A DNA stretch of 64,000 bases from Mastigias papua. Taxonomy: Eukaryota; Cnidaria; Scyphozoa; Rhizostomeae; Mastigiidae. Positions 11,538 to 26,300 of this stretch are shown here, piece after piece. Made by a program: the position numbers and the translations under genes. Below the pieces are notes generated by a model that saw nothing but the letters and a program-made list of their open reading frames with translations, did no database searches and was not told where the DNA came from. The stretch's first letter is position 1. The number at the start of each line of letters is the position of its first letter. The stretch lies in contig OZ025283.1 of the NCBI GenBank assembly GCA_964019165.1, positions 4,351,001 through 4,415,000 of the forward strand, read 5' to 3'.

Positions 11538-11817
11538 CACATTGTGCTTCAAACTGTAAAGGTTTTTTCACGGGCCACTGAAAGCTGCATTAGCTGATGG
11601 GGTTACCGTGCATGAAGAATATAGCATGAAATGAAATGAAAAAGAATCGCATAATTAGAGCTATCAGCATCTTGTTTAGATACAGCTACTTTAACTTTTA
11701 TAAGAGATATGAACCTTGGTTTATTCAATAACTTTCACCATGTGACCTATTTTAGTTGTGTAGTTTTTTGATTGATTTCTTTTCTATATTGTAATGATCT
11801 CTATAAAAGATATTAGT

Positions 11818-11920
11818 GGATTAATGGAGGGCCTCTTGAAAGCCAACTTCTGTTGAAGGGCAACCCTCCTTAAAGGAATGAAATGATATGAAATGAACTA
11901 AAATGAAATGAAATGGATAG
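11818..11920 (+). mobile_element. 3' end of a non-LTR retrotransposon with GAAAT tail
   Basis: TTAATGGAGGGCCTCTTGAA through CAACCCTCCTTAAAGGAATG, then repeated GAAAT units. The same module recurs at 39696-39779, which shows it is a discrete 3' end. GGAGGG and CCCTCC form a short stem, as in many non-LTR 3' UTRs. No coding part is attached. Confidence 0.72.
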
Positions 11921-12017
11921 AGTTAAAGTTTTATACTTCGGCTTCATTTTTGACCCTTTTTTAATTAGCTTTTTAATTATTCAGTTGATAATAGTCTCTT
12001 TAAATGTAAAGGTCTCA

Positions 12018-15000
12018 GTTGCATGTTGATGATATGAAAGAAGCTACTGTGGTCATGAAGGTATTACTTTGATGCATGTTTCTCTGCAAGTTATCTACAT
12101 TGTGTTTCATATAATAGCATGACTGGATACCTTTCTATTTACATCTCCTTGACTACAATAGACTAGCTGCATTAGACGAGTTAGTTGAGGATATGAAATG
12201 TTATTGAGCTTCTTAGTGAAATGAGGATTATCAAAGAAATAAAGTAAGTATTTTGGAAACAGCATATTTTCAACTAGCGTTTGATTCAGCTCTCTATTTC
12301 ATCCATTTCTGTACCGGCCTCAATTTGTTATACATTTGAGTTGTACGTAAGTAAGTAATCCCTAGAAACACTGTGCATAGGGAACAATCCTGAGTTGTAA
12401 GATGCTTCCATCACTTTTTCTAGGAGCAAGTCTGGAAAGATGATAGGACAGCTGTAAAATGCCAGCAATGTGAGCAATCATTTTCAGTTTCAAGACGAAA
12501 GGTAAGTACCTCCGATTAGAATATACTAGCTTCTCTACCCTAGGGGATTTGAGATATTACTGTATAATTGCACAAGGCAACATCATAGCAATAATGTATA
12601 ATGATCGCGATTACTAATCATTCTAGAAACGTTTGGAATAGGTAGTTTAAAGAGTACAAATGATACTACGCTTTCTCAGTGTAAACGGTAATTTATATTC
12701 CTGCTCAATAGGGATTGGTTAGAGTAAATTTAGCAATTTTGGTTTTGAATTGTGGGTTGTTGGCCCAGCAGTAAGGGCCTAACAGAAAGAGTGTTATTGA
12801 TCGTTGTGAAAGCTACTTGAAACTCAATTTACGGTGCAAGAGTAAGTGAATGAACAGTTTAATATCTAACGAGAGTATACTTACAGTGCACTTGCTGGAG
12901 CATCATAATATCAAATATAGTATGTGGGATGATTGTTGCATTGAATGGAAGAAATTACCCAATGCTGAAAGTTTAGTGTAGCATGGCGCTGTTGAAAGAT
13001 GGTTTATGGAATATTGTGAATGAAGCTGTGCCTGTTCCTAATGCTCATAGCGAGGAAAGAGATATGCAAAGTTTTCAATAACGCAAGATTTGGCATTGGC
13101 AATAATAGGCTGGACCAAATTTGCAGATAAACTGCATAGTGCATCGTGGAAGAATAGGCCAGGGCTCAGAAGAAGTGTGTCTTTCACTCTATAGAAGGAA
13201 AAACTTTACAAACAATCACACAAGAAAATTAGATAGCTTTCTGGTGAACTTTCAGTCCTTGGATATCTAATCGAAGAGGAATATTGCGTCATTTGCAGAA
13301 GCAAGTTGCCATCAACTAGTGGAAAAGAGCTAAAGAAACTCTCAAATTCATACACAGTTATGTATCTTGAAATTTAAAGTCCAATCACTTATAGTTTAGC
13401 ACTTTTGCTAACTTTTTTTCGGAATTTTCTCCATTTATTCAACTATTGTTATGGCTCCGTATACATCACTGAATGAGCTCATCAGCTTCCCTTTGTCTAG
13501 GATACTCAGCTCAGACTTTTCATTCAGATGTGTTCCAATAGTACACATGGAAATGTGCATAGGTGGAAAAAGCTTATGCTAGAATCCTGTCAGTAATATA
13601 GCGTGCTGGTAAATGGTAAAACTTTTGATATTTAGTTACAGCCTTATATATCAGTACTGAAAGAAGCCATACCTACCCAGAAAACATGTTTGTACAAAAC
13701 TCTTGAAAAATGTGCAATCTGCTGAAGTTAAAGATACGAATCAATGCAAGTCGTCATGATTCAAATCGATCAAATATCTGCAATCATCCAGAAATCTCCA
13801 AGACGTTTTCAAAACAATTAAGTGTGATCTTGGAAAACTTTGCTGCTTAGGAGGCTGATGCGACAAGCTTGATTTAAATGTAACTGTACTTGGTCAAGAT
13901 CCAGAATCCCCAGCAGTACATGCTCTGAGCCAGAACAGTCGGTAGAGGGGCCATGAGCTCAAGGGTAACTTGTACCATAGCTTGAGCTTAAAACCCCATT
14001 TCACTTACTGTCGCATTTCAAGTTTCACATGCGACCTTATTGTTTACAGTCCACATCCAAACGTTTGCATATCGCATAACATTTAAATATGGAATGTGAA
14101 CAATGTGCTCACATGCAAATTGCAAAGTACTACTTAAGTGAAAATGGAACTAAAACACCACAGCCAATTTCACCACCAAATTTACTTTTATGCTAATGTA
14201 CTTTTTGAAAGAAAAGCTCGCTGTGAGCATCTATGTGCTAGAGTTTTCTTTCGGAGGATTGAGCAGACATGCGACCAAAATCTATAATGTAATCAAAAAT
14301 GGAGTGTCTGGAAGCTTCATGTTGCACAGACAGAAAGCAAATATGCCATGTTTTCTTTGAAGCTGTATATTCGTTCACATTATCAATCCATCGTCATCAG
14401 AATACGGTAGTTATTTACAATTGAAGAATAGTATAACGTGTTTCTTAGTTAGTTATAGAAAAAGATCCTGTATCAAAGGATTGTCGTTGAAACAGTTTCA
14501 GTTAAACTTATTTCTCTTGACAATTGAGCGATGGTAAGGCTTCATACTTGTATTACTAGGAACGTGTAATATCAAAGGATAGTAGTTCGTGTGTAATATA
14601 TTTTCTCAAGTTATGGCTCTTTGTTGCTCGTCTTTAAAGGCTGGAATAGCGCGTTTGATTTCTTGTCTCTGCCACACTTGTCTTTTATACGCTCTTAGAA
14701 GTTCATAGATGTTCCCCCAATGCATGCTACATCAACAATCCTTTTATTTCCATTGAAATTTGTAAACAATATTATCTTTGTGGTCTGTGAGTTCTTTGCA
14801 TTTCTCTGTGAAACAAGCACTAAGTCTTATGCTGACTTTGTGACATTGACCTTTGCATATAATGAGATGGTTCAAAAAGTGATTTCATGAGTTTTTTTGC
14901 CCCTTTTCCATGGTACGGTACCACCAGTTTACTTTTAGGTTTCCCATCGTCTTTGGCTATAGCCTTCTTGGAGTTTTCTGACATTACGTGCTCAATTTAA

Positions 15001-18000
15001 GTTACGACCTTATTTCTTTCTGGTTTTAATAAGAATGTAGGGCACCCATTTAGTTTTGTGTAATGGTACCTATTATGCTTTTGCTTAGTTAGCTTTAAAA
15101 ATTGTTGTACCGTCCTCTACTTGTAAATAGCTAGTTTACTCTGATGATGATCGATTGTTGGTGTGATCGACTATACAGGTTTAAAGACAGCATAATATCA
15201 TTGCTCTCTGTTCATTTATTCTCTGCAACATGAAGCTGCTGATCATTCTCTTTTTATTCAAGCTACATGCTCAAAATGACATTTTTCAACGTACTTTGGT
15301 TCTTTAAGGGCATAAAGAGCCCAAGCCGCCTTGAATGTATACCCGCAAGCTAATAAGTGCTTTGATTAACAAAAGATGAGGTTTCATTTCTGATGTTCCA
15401 AATGGTTCGATGTTTTTTGCACAAAAATGTGATAACAACGATGAATAATAGAATTTTATCTATGAGACTCTGCCATTTCCAAGTTTTCATAAAGTACTTC
15501 AAATCTCAGACATGATGGTCCATTTGTCACGAGATCTACAAGCATAGAAACTGTAGGACAATATTGCGCGCGGACTGTTGTGTTGTCAACCAAATCTCTG
15601 ACGAAGTGAAGTCGTACATCAATATGTTGCATGCGAGATTGTTTCTCCGAAATTTTTAAAAGCGAGTTATCGCACTGAACGCCTTCATAAAGTAAAATAC
15701 TCTGATACTGCTAACTCAGATCATTTGAAAAATTGCCTCAGCCACTTAGGCTCCTGCGTAGCAAAGCAGAGAGCAGTGCTCAGCTTCGTTAGATGATAAT
15801 GCAACTACTTCTTGACGTTTACTGCACCGGGTGACAAGCCAAAATAAGTATTGCAGAATGGATCGTAGAGAATCTAAGCGTGGATGGAATATAATCAAAC
15901 TGATTTGATTTTATTTAGAATATCTGGTGGAAGTTAAAAGGTACCGAAGGTGCTTTTATACCAAGTAGCATGGTGTGATTATAGTAATTGTGACAAGTGA
16001 AAAAGAAGACGTTACTATGCTGTAGAGGCATGTTTACATAAGTTGTGATCAAAGCGTACTACTTGATAACTATTCTTTCAATGTGTTGCCCGTCTAATAA
16101 CTACAGTTTCAAAATGTTTGTCAGCAATATCATAACTTTTTATGGAATAATCTTTGATTCTTATCAGTATAAGCAGCATGCACCTAACCAGCAGGCATTG
16201 CAAATATCCATGTTTTGTTGCTTTACTTGTTAGAAATGACACAATGTATAGACAGCGCTCTACTTTATCTAGAATCTCTTTTAATACATATACAATATAA
16301 ATTTGCATAACCTCTCTCTAGAACTACTACAGAGTTTTTGAAAGAGTACAGTTTGTATAGAACTGCACGTCAGGCCTGTAGCCAAGAAGATCTGGGGGCA
16401 CCGCCCCCCCCCCTATAGTTTTGAAATCGGTATCAGCATCCCCCAGAACACTACAGTACTGTAATACACTCCAATATTGTTGCTTCGTTTTAGTATTTAT
16501 CGGATTAGACTCGCTTGCAAACAGACCAAGCGTGAATCTAGGAAAAATCTGCAAGAAAAAGTCAACTAGTCAGGAAATACTATTTAGTAGGAAAAATTTG
16601 AAAGCTAAAGCCACTAGTCTCTCAGTGGATAACATTTCTTGGAAGAATGTTCTGACTAAAGTTCCCATCCTCCTGTGCTGTTCTTCACAACATGTGCACT
16701 TCCAAGCACTCTGTTTATTTCTAGAGGGATGTTATGCAAATTACATTGTATGTCTATTTGAGAGAGATTCTAGATAAAGTAGAGTGCTGTCTATACATTG
16801 TGTCATTTCCAACGAGTCAAGCAACAAAGCGTGCATATTTTCAATCCTTGCTGGTCAGGTGCATGTTGTTTATACTTATATGATTCAAGGGCTATCCCTT
16901 GAAAAAGTCCGGATATTGCTGACCAATATTTTGACAGCGCAGTAATTAGACGGGCAACACATTGGGTCGGGTTTCACCTAGCGATTTTCAGCTGGATATC
17001 ACATGAGATACCAATTATCGGATTATCACTTTGGGGATCTCACCGCGTAGCTATGCGTAAAGAATAATGCGAAATGGATCGCAGGCAATCTAAACCTGGG
17101 CGGAATATAATCATATTGGTTGGATTTTATTCAGATTATCGGGAGGAATTTGAAAGGGTGCCGACAGTGGGTTTACACAAAGTAGCATGTTGTGATCATA
17201 GTTATGGCGACAACTGAAAAGGAAGGCTCAAACATGTTCCAGAGGTATGTTTACGTATGTTTTGAACAAATCCTACTATAGCTATTTCCTCCATTTTTTT
17301 GCCCGTGCTATAGCTATAATGGAAGATTAACGGTGATATCATTTTATTTTCAGCTTCTCTGTTGAAAGCAATGAAGTTCAGGAAGGACCTTTGATAGTTT
17401 CAAGGCAAGATGATAAACAGCAAGGCAGCAAAAAGCGGGAAAGACTAAGCAAGCGAGACAGCAGAGAGTGGCATGACGATGAAATATTTATTTTGATAGA
17501 GATGTGGTCCACGAAAGAAGAACTTTTCAACTGCCCTGATGAGAAGTACCAGAACGTACACTTTATGTAATGCCCCATCAGCCAAGTCTGCAAAGAAATC
17601 GAGAGATGTACAAAAATACAGTGCAGAAAAAAGTAATGGAAACAGCACTGAAAGCTTTATAACAAATTACTGAGCGCAGGGAGAGAATGCAAGCTTATGA
17701 AGCTAATGATAACAAACGCTCTGATCAGTTTAAAGAGGAGAGATATTTTGTTGAATTACTGTATCAAAATCTGATTAAATGTCCAGACAAGCAATGACAA
17801 TGCTACAAATACAACAAATGATCATTCGCTTACGCTACAAGAGTCGTCATAAAGGATCACCAGTCATGTTAGGTCAGATGCAGAGTCGGTCTATTTGCAA
17901 CGAAATGAGTGAAAATCAAAGCCCTATATCCGTCACATCTGGAACATCTGACCCCCTGTGGATGGCACCGTGTACCAAAGATTGCACAACGATGAACAAT

Positions 18001-21000
18001 ATTGAATATATCTGTAGGCTTCAATATATCATTAAATGGAATTCATGAATATTTTACTCAGCTAGCTTTAAAATTTCGGACAAATTTATGTTAAGAATCT
18101 CTGTGCGTAGCGGCAGAAAGTAATCCCATAAAAGAAACCAACACTTACACGAGAAAACAATGTTATCATAGGTATATCAATAAACGTGAAACACAAACTT
18201 AAATCACTATAGTTCTTAAAGATAATTCTACGGTTTTATGTTAGGCATGCTCATTAGTGTCTTATTTAAGCGTCCTTCAACACACTCCCTCGCTTTCAAA
18301 GACTCAATTGAGGGATTTTAATTCCCATTGCATGTCTAAATTTTTGAAATGAGGTTCGATCAATTCCTTTGGTCAACAGTAATTAATTTCGATCTCCTTG
18401 TTGTCAACCATCGATCTGATAAAATGAAATGGAATATCAATGTGCTTAGTTGTTGCATGGAAAGCAGAATTCTTTGCTAAGTTTAGAGCACCCAAATTGT
18501 CTTCATTAAACACATCGATCTTAAAATGTTGACTCAAATATCTCTAAATAATCGTCTAAGCCACACTGCTTCTTGTGTTGCTAAGCTCGATGAAGCATAC
18601 TCCGCTTCAGTAGTGGAGAGAGCAACAATGTGCTGCTTCTTACTCAACCAACTAATAGCTGCTCCTCCATAAACAAACAGATTACCAGAAACAGACTTTC
18701 TATCATCAATGTCAGATGCCCAGTCTGCATCACAATATCCAATGGGCAAACGTTGATTACTAATACTCTCCCTGGCTCCTTGTCTATTGTTGAACACAAA
18801 TCCATAGGACATTGTTCCCTTAAGGTATCGTAGTACACATTTCGCAGCAGTTAAAGGGCTTTGGTTGGGATTTGCACAATACCTTGCAACTACTCCAACA
18901 GAATATGAGATATCTGGTATTGTAGCTATCGCAGCATAGAGTACTGACCCTACTAGTGAATGGTACTCTGCTTTATTAACACTTTTGCTCACACCATCAT
19001 CCTTGACCAGCCGTTGATTATGGTCAAAAGGTGTTGAAACCTCTTTTGCATCTTACAATCCAAACTTTTGTAGCATATTCTTGATATATTGCTTCTGATG
19101 CAAATACACACTTCCTCTTCTGTGATCTTTCATAATGTTTATTCCCAGGCAATAGTGCAACTCACCCAACTCTTTCATTTTGAAACCTCTCTTTAGATCT
19201 TCCTTTATAGTCATCATCTGGTCTTCTGATTTTGTCATGATAATCAAATCATCCATGTAAACAGCTAGAATCACGAAAGGCTCAAGTTTGATGCAAATAC
19301 ACGGAACTGCTTCGGATTGAGTAAGACCAATACCCTCTACATAGTCAGAAAAAACCTTGTTCCAGCACCTTGGCTACTATTCCAGTCCATAGATTGACCC
19401 TCTTAGCTTCAATACTTTGGCTTCCTTTGGAGACACGATAAAACCCTATGGCTGCTCAATGTAAATTTCCTCCTCGATGTGTCCATTTAGGATCGCTGTC
19501 ACAACATCCATCTGGTCGACAATAAGCTCTTCTTGTGCTGCAAATGCAAGAATTTTTCTAACTGACGTGAACTTAACTACAGGAGAAAAGGTATCTTTGT
19601 AATCAATCCCGTAATCCTGTGTGTGAACTTTTACAATAAACCGTGCTTTGAAACGATCAACAGTTCCATCACTCTTATGTTTAACGCGGAAAACCTATTT
19701 GCTTCCTATTGGTTTCCTACCTGCTGGTAGTTCCACTAGATCCCATGTTTGCATCTCCGGGAGTGAGGAATATTCTGCATTTGCAGCTTCTTTCCATTTA
19801 GCAGAATGCTCAGATACTATTGCTTCTGTCCATGTCTTTGGTTCCTGGATTCAATGAGATCCAATTAGAGCAAAGTGCTCAGGTAGCAAACAGCCCATTC
19901 CTGTTGCTTGAAGTCCAAATTCCTCTTCATATTTTGGACTTGTAAACTGACCTTTGTTAACTCGCTGTGAAGGCTGCCTTCTTGGAACTAATCTTCCCTT
20001 TACCTTTACCAATTCCATTTCACTCTCCTGATAACTAGCAGACGCTTCATTTCTAGTACATGTAGGGTTTTCAGTAAGATCAAGTTCCCTTTCTTGGCAG
20101 TACTTCTTCCGTCAAATGTGGCATCCCGACGCACCAAGACTTTTTGCTTTTTGGGATCATACCCTCTGTAACCCTTTGTACCAAATTGATAACCCACAAA
20201 GATCATCTTTTCCGACTTCATATTCAGCTTTTGTCTTTCATGGTCATTTATATGAACAAATGCTGTGCAACCAAATACCCTCAAATGCTCTACATTTGGT
20301 ACTCGACCATACCAACATTCATATAGTTTCTGGTTATCTTTCAAACTACTTGTTGGAAGTCTGTTTTTAATATAGCATGCTGCAGAAATTGCTTCTACTC
20401 CTAGATAATTTGGAAGCTCTGAATCCATCATCATTGCTCTCGCTATCTCAAGTAATATTCGATTCAATCTCTCCGAAACACCATTCTGCTGCGGAGAATG
20501 GGGTACTGTTCTCTATTGCTGTATTCCTCGAGATTTCAGGAAAACTTGCATCGCTTTGCTCAGATACTCTCCCCTATTCTCCGTCCTTGAAGCTTTTACC
20601 TTTTCCTCAGTTTAGTTTTCAGCAGATACCACCAAGTCCTTAAATGCATCTAATGCTTGACTTTTCTCTTTTAGAAAGTAAACTCGTGAAACTTGAGAAA
20701 ACTCGTCTGTGAAGGTGATGAAATAATTATTACCACCTAGGCTCCTTGGTGTAAGAGGACCGCAGATATCGCTATGAACAAGTTGTAGTCTTTTTGTTGT
20801 CCAAGGCATTGACTTGTTGGGAACAGGAATGCGTTTTGCTTTTGCCAGTTCACATGGCTCACAAAGACCTCCTTCAAGTTGTAATTCTTTCACTCCAATC
20901 TTAGTACCTTGGATTGCCTTGTTCTTAATAGCACTATGTAACTTGGTATTTCCAGCATGACCAAGTCGTCTATGCCAGAGCTCCACATTCTCTCTTTTGG

Positions 21001-23240
21001 CAGGAAATGTCATATTAGCCTCATTGCCATTTACCTTTGCTAATTCCTTGCAGCGTTGGTAGTACAGCCTATTTTTCCTTTCTCCCATTGCCCTTAGAAC
21101 TTGAACTTTTGAGACAATTCTGACTTTGTCATCATCAAAGAGCAAAAAATTCCCCTTCTTTATTACCGCAGGCACCGAAAACAGGTTAATAGCCATCTGT
21201 GGAACATACAAAACATTTGTTAAAGCAGTGGTAAACACCTCTCCTCCAGGCAATGGACAGGACATATCAACAGACCCTGTTCCAAGAGCGCTGAGTACTC
21301 GCGAGTCACCCAAGTAAACATCTTCTGGTACATCAAACTCTTTGTAATCATGAAAAACACACTTATTCTATGCCATATGGGAAGAAGCACCTGAGTCTAT
21401 AACCATGACCCCTGATTTCTATTTCTAGTCTCCTTTGAATGCTTCTTCATACAGATTCTCAGAGTTGGTACCCGCACCCGCGGTACTTCCTTTATTTGAA
21501 TATTTAACCATGTGAAAACGTTTATTCATGCTTTCACTCCTCTTAAATAGACAGTTCCTTGCAAAATGTCCCATTTTTTCACACACAAAACATTTCGACT
21601 CGTTTTCAGGCTTCTTAGCCGTTTGTTTGGTAGAGCCACCACGACGGACTTCCTATCAGCTTAGAAGAGCTGAACCTGATCCAATATCAAAAGAACTTTT
21701 TCGCTCTCGTTCCTCATTAAGCAAGGCCGTGCTAACAAACCTTAGATTGGGAACATCCACTTGTGCTTCCAATGCAGTTAGTAACGTGTTATAGCTTGCA
21801 GGTAAACTATGAAGTAGAATGCATACTACTTGCTCCTCTAGTAAATGCAGCTCCAATTTTCTTAAATCAGCTATAATTTCCTTGTGCTTTCTCAAATGAG
21901 TTTGTACAGAACCATTTTCATCCAGTTCCATCAACTGCCACAAAGTATGTAACTTCTGGGAAGTGGTCCTCTGTTCGAAATGCCGTTCCAGAGCTGTCCA
22001 GATAGCAGCTGGGTCATCCTTACTGATATTTTCAATTTCCAGACGCTGGTGAAATCTCGGATCCATTCTCAATGTCCCATAGCTCCTTTGCGCGTAGACA
22101 GGCCTTCATCCTTTTTCTCAAAATTGCCCAATTTGAGTCCGACAGCTTCTCCACAGTAATTTTCTCACCATCCGTAGCCATCATGCTAATGTGAAAACAA
22201 TTCACGTCCAAAGATCTAACACAACGAGTAAGTTAGGCTTGTTATGAAATCCTCTCCTTCAAAGGCATGACGACAGCTTACACACCAGCGTAGATTTCCG
22301 TCAGCAATTCTGGACCCATATACTTTGTTAAAAATCACTCTGTGTAGGGGCAGAAAGTAATCCCGTAAAAGAAACCAACACTTGCACGAGAAAACAATGT
22401 TATCATAGGTATATCACTAAACGTGAAGCAGAAACTTAAATCACCATAGTTCTTAAAGATAATTCTACGGTTTTATGTTAGGCATGCTCATTAGTGTCTT
22501 ATTAGAGCGTCCTTCAACAATTTCTTACCGTGGGAATTCTGACGTGCACTCTTTTAGAATAGTATTTTCCATTGCCATGGTATCTGGCCTAGGCCATAGA
22601 AATGATCTCCTAGTGTATTGCGGATTTCTTCGACAGACTTACTGGTCCTGTTGCTTCTTGTCTTAGGTAGCGAGTTTATAAAACTGATTTTGTCATCTCT
22701 CCAGTCTCCAAGTTGCACAATTCCAGAGCTGTTTTCGTTATCAATTGATCCTTCTGGAGTATATGAATCTTGTAGTATCTTTTTCAGTGTCTGGTGCCAG
22801 TACCATTGATGCTTTGAAAACACGACATCGATTTTACCATATCCCAGAAACATTTTCACTTATGCGACGAACCCTTCACCACCTATAATTTAATATTCTC
22901 TTTCGATCAGTCAAATTCTTTTGAGGATATGGTTTCATACAATTAATACTTAGTGGGAAAACACCATCAGCCACAAGGCAGTAAGGTACTGGAGCATCAG
23001 TCTGATCAAATTCCCATACTAGATCGTGGCATTTTGGTAGTGGTTCTGGATCAGGCATATTTAGGCTTCCATTGAAAAGTGAGTCATAGATGGATGAGTG
23101 TCTGTATACACCACCATCACTTATGCAACCCTGGCACCCAACATCAACATATATAAGTTGCAATCATGGTCAACCAGGGCTAACAAGACAATACTACAAA
23201 ATCCCTTATAGTTGAAAAATTCCCACCTACTACCATGTAG

Positions 23241-23310
<70 letters not shown>

Positions 23311-26300
23311 GATATTTATCCAGGTCACCAGATTCAGCTTATATAATAATAATAATAATACAATTTATTTACAGTTGGCTGAAGAAATAGCTAAAGCTAA
23401 TAAAGGCCAACTCTACACTACTTTTACAATATTTTCTAAAAATAACTAAAATGAACAGTCTTAAAAGATAACTATATAATTATATACAGATGCGGCAACT
23501 GCATTTAAATCCCTTCCAACTTTTGATTTTCATTTTGAATTCATTGTCAGTTTTTGCAGCTTTATATTGATCTGGAAGTTGATTCCAAAGTATGCTTCCC
23601 CTAAATGTAAGAGACTCGTTCCCATACTTTTTGGTCCTCGTGTTTGGAAGTTGGAGGAGATTTTTTATTCTTAATGTATATGGGAGAGTTTTTCTATTGA
23701 ATAACTCCCACAGAAAGGAAGGGTTCCCAGAGGTCACACATCTGTATACCTCGAGCATAAGTTTTTGCAAGTTTTTTTCATGGATTGTCACTTCCTCATT
23801 CTTGTGTATGAGCTCTTCAAAACTAGAGTCATAATCATTTAGTAGCACTCTCAGGGCACGCTTATGGACCCGGTTAACCATATCGTTTGTAGTTTTTCCA
23901 CAAAACATCCATATAAGTGGGCAGTAATTGAAGTTTGTCAGAATAAACGAGTTATACAGTAGGCTAGCCTTTTGGGGTTCTAAGTCTCTTACAACCCTAG
24001 AAAAAGCTTTTACCTTATTGTTAGTCTTTTGGCAGATACTCTTGACATGCTCGTTAAACGTAAGTTTTGAGTCAATGGTAATACCTAAAAGTTTTACCGT
24101 ATCAGACATTTTTATGATATCGCCATTAATTTCTATGCTTAACTCGCGTTGCTCTTTTAGCCCAAAAAAAATCAATTGAAATTTTTCCGGGTTGGCAGCC
24201 ATCTCATTCATTCTATACCAGTTCATTGCCTTTCGTGTGTCATTTTCAATATTTGTGGTTACTTTTTCTAAGTTTTCATCACATGCAAAAATTGTGTTGT
24301 CATCGGCAAAGTTGCAAACCTGAGAGTGCTCTATAACATAAAAGAAATCATTTATAAATATATTGAAAAGTAGGGGACCAAGTACAGTCCCCTGTGGAAC
24401 TCCTTTTGGCAAATATTTCCAGGTACTAAAGCTAGTGCCTATCTTGACCCTCTGCTTTCTATCAGTGAGGAAACTATAAAAATGAAGCTGTGAAGCTGCT
24501 ATCAGTCTGGGACCTGTTAAAAGCAAAAGTAAAATTTATACATGAGTTCAGAAAGTAACCAAAATTTATCCTTAATACATTATCTATGAGTTAAAATGTT
24601 CACCTAACTTAATTTTAAAATGTAGTAATGAGGTTTCAGTTTTAAGTTCCATTGGCAATTTGTTAAAATTCACGGCCCCTTGAAACTGAATACTTCTTCT
24701 ATATGCTTCAAGTTTTGCGTTTGGAATTTTTAGGTTAACCGCATCCCCTCTGGTTCCTTTTCCATGGCTGATTTTTGTGAAATAATCTTTAAATATAGGC
24801 GGTGTTAATCCATTTACACATTTGTATGTAAAAACTGCCGCTTTTCTTTGCCTTTCCGATTGCAACGATGGCCAATAACTCGAAGTAGATTTTCCAAATA
24901 CACAATTTTCCGCGCGATCTTGGAGCCTCTCCAGCTTTTTTGTGTTTGAATTTGATAAGCACAGCAGTACTAGGTCTGAATATGTAATCAAAGGCCGTAT
25001 CATGCTTTTATAGATTGCTTCTGCTGTTTGCGTTGTCAGTTTTTGTCTCATGCGCTGTAAAAGACGCACTCTATTTACCGCTTTGCGATAAACTTTGTTA
25101 AAGTGGTCCGAGAATGACAAGGATCTATCCACACTTACACCAAGATACTCATAGACCTCACTGCTTGAAACCTCTGTGCCATTGATTATTATTTTTACTG
25201 CAGATGTCCCTTTCAACCTTTGAGTGGTTCCATAAAGAACAAACTCTGTTTTTCCTTTATTTAGATTTAGCACTAACAAATTGTCTTGAAACCAATCCGT
25301 AATTTTGCTAATCTCTTTATTGATGGTGTTCTCTATAACCTTGCTGCCAGAACTAGCATAATAAATGACGGTATCATCTGCATACATCATAATATTGCAC
25401 CTTTCAAGTGTTAAATGTAGATCATTGACGTAGATAACAAATAACAGAGGTCCTAAGATTGAACCCTGTGGGACACCACACGTAATATATTGCTTGCTGG
25501 AGTAGATGTGTTCAAAGCAAACACTTTGTTGTCTACCGAATAGATAGTTCCGAAACCATAGTAATTTCGTACCTTTAATTCCATATAGCTCTAGCTTTGA
25601 CAGTAACTTTCGATGATTTACCGTGTCAAATGCCTTACGTAAATCCAGATATAGGGAGCCAGTAAGTTTGCCCTTGTCCATTTGTTTTCTAATACAGTCT
25701 GTGTAATAAGCAACTGCTTGAGCTGTAGAACGATTCTTCCTGGAGCCAAATTGGTACTGTGATAAAAGATTGTGGTTTTCCAAGTAATCATATAGCTGGT
25801 TATGTACTACTCTTTCAATTACCTTTGATAATACTTGTAATACCGAAATTGGGCGGTAGTTGTCAAAATTGGCTTTATTCCCAGATTTATGTAAAGGCAC
25901 AACCTTCGCTATTTTTTCGCAGTCAGGAAAAATCCCAGTCTCTAAAGAGAGGTTGATTAGATATGCTAATGGGTATGCCAGTATTTCATTGCAATCTTTG
26001 ATGATACTTGTCGGAATATTGTTAAATCCAGGTGTCTTGGATCCCTTCAAATCATTGATGACTTTCATGACATATCTTGGGGAAACTTGCTTGAAATTGA
26101 ATGACGAATTCTGGGGATTTACTAACTTTTTGAACTGTTTTTCACTGCTTTGATTCCAAGTATTTAATGTCAGAGTAGGTATAGTGCTTTGCAGTTTAGC
26201 AGCTATTTTTATAAAGAATGAACAAAAACGTTCAGCAATTTACTTCTTTTCAGTAATTTGGAGCCCATTATTGGTGAAAACATTGGAAGGCCGACTATTC

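Larger units (their letters stand above)
18089..22519 (-). mobile_element. Ty1/copia LTR retrotransposon 1
   Basis: Two 194 bp LTRs (18089-18282 and 22326-22519) of TG...CA form, both bordered by TGTTAA and CAACA, enclose gag and pol on minus in copia order (gag, protease, integrase, RT, RNase H). By hand count the LTRs differ at about 13 positions (roughly 7%), so it is not recent. Flanks are ATTTA on the left and ATTTC on the right, an imperfect 5 bp duplication. It lies inside Harbinger H2, between its two genes. Confidence 0.92.

Noticed and set aside
12164..12243. Possible extra RUFY exon ([12 protein letters not shown], then VIELLSEM after a shift)
   Set aside because: Good acceptor and donor, but no single frame is open, and RUFY proteins have no insert at this point; the exons at 12018-12060 and 12424-12501 join in phase without it.
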